Origin: Zygaena filipendulae
Lineage: Eukaryota > Arthropoda > Insecta > Lepidoptera > Zygaenidae
Direction: 5' to 3'
NCBI GenBank assembly: GCA_907165275.2
Contig: OU015653.1
Coordinates: forward strand, 2,200,001-2,264,000
DNA: 64,000 bases
A model generated the notes under the pieces. The model did not search any database. It was not told the origin of the DNA and saw nothing but the letters and a program-made list of their open reading frames with translations. How positions within the stretch are numbered: the first letter of the stretch is position 1; every line of letters starts with the position of its first letter. Positions 57,181 to 64,000 of the stretch are shown in pieces. Made by a program: the position numbers and the translations under genes.

Positions 57181-58861
57181 TGAAGTTGCCTGAGAAGCGG
57201 GTTGAAAGTAACCCTTTTCAGCCCTAGGGAGAATCGCTTTCAACTGACAACTGTCAAATTATTAAAAAAAAACTAGGTCTATTTTCACATTTCTATTGAA
57301 CCATGTTTCAACTTTCTATACAGCCAGCGCGATGTAAAATTGAAATAACGTAAAGTTTAAGTAGGTATTAATTAAAATAAAATTCACTCACTTTTTCTTA
57401 AGCTAATTCCTATTTATATTTTTTTATTTTCTTTAATTAATACTTAATAATTAAAGATAATATTTTTTTTAGGTCGCCACAATGTAAATAAAAAATACTG
57501 GCTGAATAGCTAGCTGGCCAAAGAAAAAGAAATAGGTGGGAAAGTGTCAAGCGACTATCCGATCTTCACTCATTTTTTCTTTAGCTAATTCCTATTTTTA
57601 TTTTGACTTTCCTTGCATTCGTAATGAAAAGCACAGTGTTATCCTCGGGAGAAAGACTTACTTTTTTTTTTTTACTTTTTTTTACTTTTTTACTTTTAAG
57701 TTACTTTCACCCCTAGGATAACAATGTACTATTATTATATTTATATAACAAACGACATAACGGTTACATAACGGTTTGCGAACCCTGGCGAGCTCGACAA
57801 CTTGCCGACTCAGCACCGCGCGGCACCACGCGTGCTGTATCGCAAGGCGCCCATTTCCCACTCCTGCGCAGCTCACTGCTCTGGAACAGTCGTGATCGAC
57901 GTCACAATGTGTAAGTTGATTTTTTTTTTTATACTGTATTAAGCATATCAAAAAAAATGTTAAGAACTCTCTAATTCTGGTCATGTTTGTTGTATTTACA
58001 TAAGGTATCATCAAACGAGACTGTTTGTCTGTTTGTTTGTTAGGTAATCACTAATCACGTCGCTATACTTATAGTAAAAAACGTCCTTTTTTCCCAAAAA
58101 GTAGGCTGTTATGACGCTTTTTAGTTATTATCCTTTTGAAATTCTAAACTCGCCGGACGACAGCAGCTAGTAGGTAGTACCTAATTAGAAGGTATTTTCC
58201 ACAGCGATGTTATGCAACTCTATTATTTTTTAACATACCTAGGTATTTTTGTAGAAGTTAAATACAATATTATAATATAAAAATTTGTATTTTGAGTTCG
58301 CACCGAATTTATCAACGACATTTTAGCATTCAGCACCCCTATTTTGATTTATTGGGTTTCAGTAAAGCTTAGAGCATGTCATGTTTTTTTAATAATCAGA
58401 ATTAACTTAAATTTTACTCTACCGACGTGGCAAAAGCCCATCCTTAAGCGTTAGCAAGTTTAGTAATGTACATTACTTAAATTAATGAAAATATTTCCGT
58501 TTACAATAGACCAATATTTCTGAAGTTGTTGAACTGTGGACACCTTGGATCGGTGATTGCTGTTTGAAATACACGTAAGTACCCTCTAATTAACACCATA
58601 AATAGTTTTTATTACGGTTACAAAGTAATTTGATTATTTCTTCTTGTGAATACTTGAAAACATAGTCGCATTTCGTGTCTGTCTTGCGTCCGCTTATTTC
58701 TTTCAAACTACGTCACGGATTTTCATGTGGTTTTCACTAGGTATATAGAAAGTTTGTATTCTAGGACTGTGAGTTTCCAAGGAAATCCTGGTATTCGGGC
58801 GGGCGAAGCCGTCAGGAACAGTTAGTACGTGTATATATTACAGTATCACGAATTATACAAT
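57181..58861. other. No gene seen
   Basis: AT-rich, with two copies of CACTCACTTTTTCTTAAGCT-like text (about 57385 and 57565) followed by TAATTCCTATTTTTATTT, a CpG-richer bit near 57775-57870, and a Helitron-like piece at 58020-58175 ending CAGCAGCTAG. Confidence 0.4.
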
Positions 58862-58866
58862 AGTAG

Positions 58867-59904
58867 GTACAGTCAACAGCAAAAGTAGATGATCAAATTC
58901 AGAAATTCAATACTAATGAAGGAAGTTCGCGTCAGAACTGTGTGGCGTCGAAGTGATTCAAAAGTATGTGATTGTAAATTATACCAAACATTTACTACTA
59001 GTACAGCCGCCATATATTCGTGATCAGTTTTGACTCCAAAAGTTATAAACTCAAATCGCATCAGAACTAAGAAGTGAAAAAAAATAAAACTTTTGAACAG
59101 TTAAAATCAAAATTAAATGATGAAACTGAGGCCACGCTTCAAAATTAGTATACTAAAGCAGATTTCCGTTAAAAACGTAAGAAAATTATATTTCTTGATT
59201 ATTTATAATATTTTAATGTATAAATTAATTAGCAATATAATAATATATTTTTTTTATTTTTGTCCTCTGCTCCGAGCTCCGTGCTGTTTTTCCGTAAAAC
59301 AAAACAAATTAAATTACTGGGATAATTATGAAATAAGTATGGATGAATTATTTGCCTCATGATTACGTGGCCTCAGTTTCATCATTAATTTTGGATTTTA
59401 ACTGTTCACTAGGTTTGAATTTTTTTTTACTTCTTAGATGTGATGCGAATTGAGTTTATAACTTTTGGAGTCAAAACTGATCACGAATATATGGCAGCTG
59501 TACTAGTAGTAAACGTTTGGTATAATTGGATGCAGATAAGCAATAACATGTTAACCCACAAAATAAAGTTACCTATTCAGAACGATTTATTGAGAGTTAG
59601 GGAACGTTTTTTTTTTTTATTTTTATTTTTTTTTTATTTTAATTATGTGTTTACCTTATTACATTGTTTAAGTATGTAACTAAATATTCATCATAAAAAA
59701 TGTTGACAGAAAATGGCACTATAATTTTAAAACACAATTTACTCAAAATTTCTCCAGTGTGGGTTAACACACTATTGCTTATCTATGTCCAATTTACAAT
59801 CACATACTTATGAATCACTTCGACGCTACACAGTTCTGACGTGAACTCCGTTCATTAGTATTAAATTTCTGATTTTGATCATTTACTTTTGTTGTTGACT
59901 GTAC
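58867..59904. mobile_element. 1-kb fold-back element with a nested MITE
   Basis: The left arm 58867-59136 pairs with the right arm 59366-59527 plus 59791-59904. The outer ends are GTACAGTCAACAGCAAAAGT and its near complement ACTTTTGTTGTTGACTGTAC. Arms are about 270 bp with visible mismatches, and the loop is about 230 bp. No convincing coding sequence. The right arm is split by the MITE at 59528-59790. Confidence 0.8.
59528..59790. mobile_element. Nested MITE with AATT target duplication
   Basis: Starts GGATGCAGATAAGCAATA, ends TATTGCTTATCTATGTCC, and is flanked by AATT on both sides (59524-59527 and 59791-59794). The unbroken target can be read from the other arm of the host fold-back (about 58975-58985), confirming the insertion and its four-base duplication. 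Confidence 0.85.
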
Positions 59905-60360
59905 TATGTACATGGGTATAATATCGATCCGTGAATCCAATGGTCGGTAGCCGGCTTGTAAGAGTTTGTTGTTCAAATAAATTCGCATCTTTACGAATCC
60001 TTTGACATTAATAGCTAAAATCCAACCATGAACCAACTGAGGCACGTACAGTTAGCAAAACAGTTAACAAAACAGGTATGCCTCCACAGTAATATCAAGT
60101 TTGTTACTCTGTTACTAATGAAGCTTTAATTAGTTATGCCGTTGGTAATCAAAGTCATGTTAGGTATTATTTGAAAAATATTATATTTTCGTGTGGAATA
60201 AAATGCTTAATTTTTTTGTTTAATTATTTACGTACCTTTCTCATTGCAAATAGATACATGTCTAATAAATTTTGCTTTTATTTCGTTGATTAAAGTTTTT
60301 TTAAGTATATTTAGGATTATTAAATTGTTGCGTTTTTATTGAAATCACTAGGTAAGTATA
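59905..60360. other. No gene seen
   Basis: AT-rich intergenic sequence. Confidence 0.4.
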
Positions 60361-60563
60361 TATTAGTATAAAACAAAGTCGCTTCCCGCGCTGTCTGTCT
60401 GTCCCTATGTATGCTTAGATCTTTGAAACCACCCAACGCATTTTCATGTAGTTTTCACCAATAGATAGAGTGATTCACGAGGAAGGTTTATATTTAAATT
60501 TTGTCCTGGATTTCCCGCGGGAACTCCGAAATTACCGCGGGTGAAACCGCGGGGGACAGCTAG
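60361..60563 (+). mobile_element. Complete Helitron-like element
   Basis: TATTAGTATAAAACAAAGTC at the 5' side, CGCTGTCTGTCTGTCC, CACCAATAGATAGAGTGATTC, and the 3' end GGTGAAACCGCGGGGGACAGCTAG, followed by T. It is one of the best-preserved copies. Confidence 0.75.
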
Positions 60564-60569
60564 TTAAGG

Positions 60570-61760
60570 TAATAAAATTGTAGCTGCCGAGAGTACCTAT
60601 TGATACCATTAGCAGAATACAATAGGTACATTGATTTCTGCCTGTTTGTCTGCATGTTTGTGCTCACGTATTTACCTTCCTTACAGTCTTTCCAACAGCC
60701 TTTGTTACATCGCAACCTGTTCGCGGAAAGAAGAGTTCTGTTATGACAATTTGTAACATCATTCGGAGCCTCATTTCCTGTCGTGAAGACTGAAGACGTT
60801 CAGGGCTGAAATGGCCATTACCTCACAGTCACGTGGTCTAACTGGTACAACGTGTGATGTGACGTAGTGGAAGTCTCGGCCTGGACCCTACGGCATCGAG
60901 CCAATGGTTTCAACGAATTGTTTTTTTGTGTTATTTTTTTTTCTCTTTTGCTTTTCTGATCGGATCACTGTTAGGTATAATAACTTTTGTTTTATTAAAC
61001 TCATCACTATTTTATAAGGTTTCGCCTTAAATAAGTAAGTACACTGACGAGAGTACAACTTTTTTTTAAGGGGCGTTAAAACTTAACAGTGCCCGTTCTT
61101 GGCACTTTAGTTTGAACTAAATATTTGATAAAAAATTTAAATGCTGCAGAGTTGTTATCAAAAATTATTATATTGGTACCTACCTACCCTAATTTACATT
61201 TTCCATCGATATATTATAAATGAAATATTTGCCTTTAGTTTTACGCCTGAGTTAGTCACCCTTTCGCATGCATTTTTGGGTTTACATTATACGCAGTACG
61301 CACTTGTCAATTTAGGAGTATTTGCTTGTTATTTCTTGTGTACTATGTTGAAACTAATGTATTTTTTCTCTTTCTTTTAAGATTTATGAATTAATTAAAA
61401 AAATAGCTTTATAAAATTGTAGTTAAAGTTAATTTTAACGGCGTTTAAAAATAAATACTAGGAGTGAATAACTTTGTTGTCGTTGGTTGCGGAGATATTA
61501 GGAATGTTTAATTTTATTTCATATTATAATACAGGTATCATCTGGGTGTATTTTATTTATACAAATGAATACAAAAATACTAATTGAATTTGTTTCGTTT
61601 TTATCTATTTTTATCCCATTCCCGTTTTCTTTTGTTTTTTCCACTCAGGTTTGCAACAGGTACAGGCTGATAATAAAATTAGAACTTGTCACAATACTCA
61701 CAACTATACATAGATGGGCAGTCAACCCGATAAAAGCCTGGACGTTTACGAGCTTTTATC
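60570..61760. other. No gene seen
   Basis: AT-rich. A 79-codon frame at 61141-61380 is hydrophobic and Phe/Tyr-rich because of base composition, and is not supported as a gene. Confidence 0.4.
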
Positions 61761-61905
61761 CTACTAATATTATAAACGCGAAAGTTTGTAAGTATGTATG
61801 GATGGATGGATGGATGGATGGATGGATGTTTGTTACTCTTTCACGCAAAAACTACTGGATGGATGATTAAATGAAACTTTACAATATTATAGCTTATACA
61901 TCAGA
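61761..61905 (+). mobile_element. Helitron-like 5' end with (GGAT)n expansion
   Basis: ATCCTACTAATATTATAAACGCG followed by about eight ATGG units (61798-61830), then GTTACTCTTTCACGCAAAAACTAC. The microsatellite sits inside the element and appears to have expanded there. Confidence 0.7.
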
Positions 61906-61977
61906 TTAACCATAGATGGGCAATCAACAATGTGACAAAATGGGCGGCATAAGCCCGGTGCTTGCGTTTAAATCCGA

Positions 61978-62177
61978 CTAGTTGTGCCCCGCGGTTTCAT
62001 CCGCAGTTATTTCGGAGTTCCCGCGGGAATTCCGGGATAAAAAGTACCTATGTCCTTCTCTGTACCTCTGACAACGTGCATGCCAAATTTCATCCAAATC
62101 CGTTCAGCCTTTTGCGTGATTGAGTAACAAACATCCAAACACCCAACCACACTTTCACATTTATAATATTAGTAGGA
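61978..62177 (-). mobile_element. Complete 200-bp Helitron-like element
   Basis: CTAG at 61978-61981, a GGAGTTCCCGCGGGAATTCCGG block, TATGTCCTTCTCTGTACCTC, and the 5' end TCCTACTAATATTATAA read on the minus strand. It is flanked by A and T as in the Helitron target rule. Confidence 0.8.
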
Positions 62178-62179
62178 TT

Positions 62180-62396
62180 AACGTGAAAGTGAGTTTGTGT
62201 GTTTGTTACCCTTTCAGGCCTTAACGGCTCAACCGATCATGATGAAATTTTGCACACACGTTGTCAGGTGTACAGAGAAGAACATAGGATACGTTTTGTC
62301 CCGGGATTCCCGCGGAACTCCGAAATTAACGCGGGGTATAGTATTATATTATCTGTGACGCGGGTGAAAGCGCGCGGAACAGCTAGTATCGTTACA
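62180..62396 (+). mobile_element. Helitron-like element, opposite orientation to its neighbour
   Basis: AACGTGAAAGTGAGTTTGTG, CCTTAACGGCTCAACCGATC, GTTGTCAGGTGTACAGAGAAG, and the 3' end GCGCGCGGAACAGCTAG followed by T. A short extra segment interrupts the GC-rich end near 62335-62360. Confidence 0.7.
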
Positions 62397-62419
62397 TAAT
62401 TTCAAAGTTTCCATGTCTC

Positions 62420-62765
62420 TTATAGAATGACCAACTGGTTATCGATGGTCTTTGGCAACGTGAAATTATGCAAAATTTCATGAAGATCGGTTAAGTAGTA
62501 AGGCGGGAAAGCGCAACAAACAAAAAACTCACTTTGGCATTTTGTTAATCTAGAACCTCAATTTGTAGTACCTATTGCAAAAAATAATAATGTGAAAAAA
62601 ATTGTAATAATCCGCCAAAAGTGGTCGATGATGACCTTTTTTGTCCGCGGGAATTACGGGACAAAAAGTACCCTATGTCCTCTCTATGTTCTGTTGAGTA
62701 GCTAAGATGTGAAAGCGTAACAAACAACCATAATAAACCCACATTCGCATTTATAATATTAAGAT
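62420..62765. mobile_element. Two further Helitron-like fragments
   Basis: Pieces at 62440-62540 (GCAAAATTTCATGAAGATCGG, GCGGGAAAGCGCAACAAAC) and 62640-62762 (GTCCGCGGGAATTACGGGAC, GTGAAAGCGTAACAAAC, TTTATAATATTAAGAT). Both lack one end. Confidence 0.55.
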
Positions 62766-62769
62766 ATCT

Positions 62770-63244
62770 TACCTATTGTTATCAAAAATTAGTAAGTGGT
62801 TAGGTTTTTATTTTTTTATTAAATAGGTACGATGAGATATCTTAGAAGATAATTATAATTTTCTGTAGCGGATGGGCTCTAGGTACCTACTTTATCCCAT
62901 GCAAGTAAAGTCGTCTATGTCTTTACTTTATAAACCAGTTTCTACTTTTGTAATGAGTTTACAATAATATAACAAATTGTAAGTACGAGTGACCCAACTG
63001 CGAAGTCAAACATGTAATGTTGCTAGATCGAATTCCAGTCAATTAATCTTAGTTACCATTATACTGCGTTCCTATATTTTGACGGCTCATTAAGTGTTAA
63101 CCAACAGCACAGTATAATATGTAGGTAATGTACAAGTTCCTTGTACTTAACTAAGTGTAATTAATTCTATACTTTGGCGATACCTACTGTAAGCACAATA
63201 GTCGTAGAATGTGTTTCTAATCTAGATATCTACTTATTACTTGC
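62770..63244. other. No gene seen
   Basis: AT-rich intergenic sequence. Confidence 0.4.
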
Positions 63245-63500
63245 CTATACAGGGTTAGTCGAGAAGGGGATATCAAGCTGAAAGAGTAAGTTGCAAACAA
63301 AAACATGGCGGCTTTGCGATTACAATATGCATATTTTGACACCTACAATATCTAGCAATCAACCAAAATAAACATACCTACTTCAAAAGTTGAAGCTGTC
63401 TAAAAATGATTAATTAATCACAAAATCGCAATTTTTCCGATTGAAACTGGAATATGAAAGCAACGAAAGTTACATAATTGCCCTGCTGGTCACAAGCAAG
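63245..63500. mobile_element. Relative of the fold-back element at 46.8 kb, unbroken
   Basis: AACATGGCGGCTTTGCGATTAC, TTTGACACCTACAATATCTAG, GATTGAAACTGGAATATG and GTTACATAATTGCCCTGCTG in the same order as 46825-47150, without the nested insertion. Confidence 0.6.
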
Positions 63501-64000
63501 CTGCGAAAGGTCACGTGTTTCGTATTGAAGAACAGAGAGTCTTAAGGGCCAATTCTGCACACACAACACAAAACCGATCCTTTCATTTACCTCCGTCGCA
63601 GCGGTCTGCTCATCTGCTCAGTTCGAGTATACTAGTATATTGATATGTAAGGAAATCCTTATCGAGGCTATAATGGTGTGATTTTGTGTTTTGTGAGAGC
63701 AGAATTGTCCCCAAGAGTACGCGTGGCACAGGCGTTAATTAAAGTTCTGGCCTCACGAAGAATCTTTACCACTACTTATCTACAAGGTATATATACAGAT
63801 ACTAGCTGGTGGGCGCGGCTTCGTCCGATCTCAATTTAGATTCAAAACAATCCAGTTTCACCCGTTTCCGATTTCTATAAATTTTGTGGTCATTTTGCGA
63901 GTGGTGCTTTAGCGAAGTAGACGAAATACCGCGATGAAGGCCCTTTATTTCTGAGTGTATTGTCAGAAATAGAGGCCCAATCTAAACTTTATAAAAATTT
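63500..64000. other. No gene seen; Helitron-like end at 63803
   Basis: ACTAGCTGGTGGGCGCGGCTTCGTCCG (about 63802-63828) resembles the 3' end of another Helitron-like family read on the minus strand. It continues to the window edge, so its other end is not seen. Confidence 0.45.

Noticed and set aside
1..64000. CRISPR arrays, operons or prokaryotic defence systems
   Set aside because: Spliced eukaryotic gene, insect transposons and no regularly spaced repeats with unique spacers.

Overview
The window looks like nuclear DNA of a moth or butterfly (Lepidoptera). It is AT-rich with long introns, contains many Helitron-like elements that start TC, end CTAG or CTAA and sit between A and T, has frequent TAGGTAGGTACCTACC-type runs, and carries many short terminal-inverted-repeat elements. 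I cannot name the species. No CRISPR array, operon, rRNA gene or intact tRNA gene is visible. I see no new biochemical system; the interest lies in one developmental gene and in the structure of the repeats.

One protein-coding gene can be supported. It is the lepidopteran orthologue of jing/AEBP2, a three-C2H2-finger accessory subunit of Polycomb repressive complex 2. It lies on the + strand in five coding exons: 37952-40673, 41196-41374, 42899-43040, 43697-43914 and 47561-48004. Counting from the first in-frame Met of the large exon (38076), and correcting an apparent one-base deletion in exon 2, the protein is about 1190 residues. It has a long Asn/Ser/Gln-rich N-terminal part, three zinc fingers split over exons 1-3, a basic block followed by a FDFFD segment, and a C-terminal domain matching the part of AEBP2 that contacts SUZ12 and RBBP4.

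Bases 1-37951 hold no convincing coding exon. Four CpG-rich patches (about 0.5, 5.7-5.9, 8.0-8.5 and 37.5-37.75 kb), plus a smaller one with a CRE site at 35.3 kb, are candidate promoters or non-coding first exons. Those at 5.9 and 8.5 kb end in good + strand splice donors. The rest of this stretch is probably intron and upstream DNA filled with transposon debris. Bases 48005 to about 54950 are probably the long 3'UTR and flank of jing. From 55 kb to the end the sequence is repeat-rich intergenic DNA.

The main repeats are: about twenty Helitron-like fragments; several small inverted-repeat DNA transposon families; a near-perfect 584-bp fold-back at 22.1-22.7 kb; a 1-kb fold-back at 58.9-59.9 kb carrying a nested 263-bp element with an AATT target duplication; the 3' end of a non-LTR retrotransposon at 10.6-11.0 kb; and tRNA-derived SINE pieces at 1.3 and 49.1 kb.
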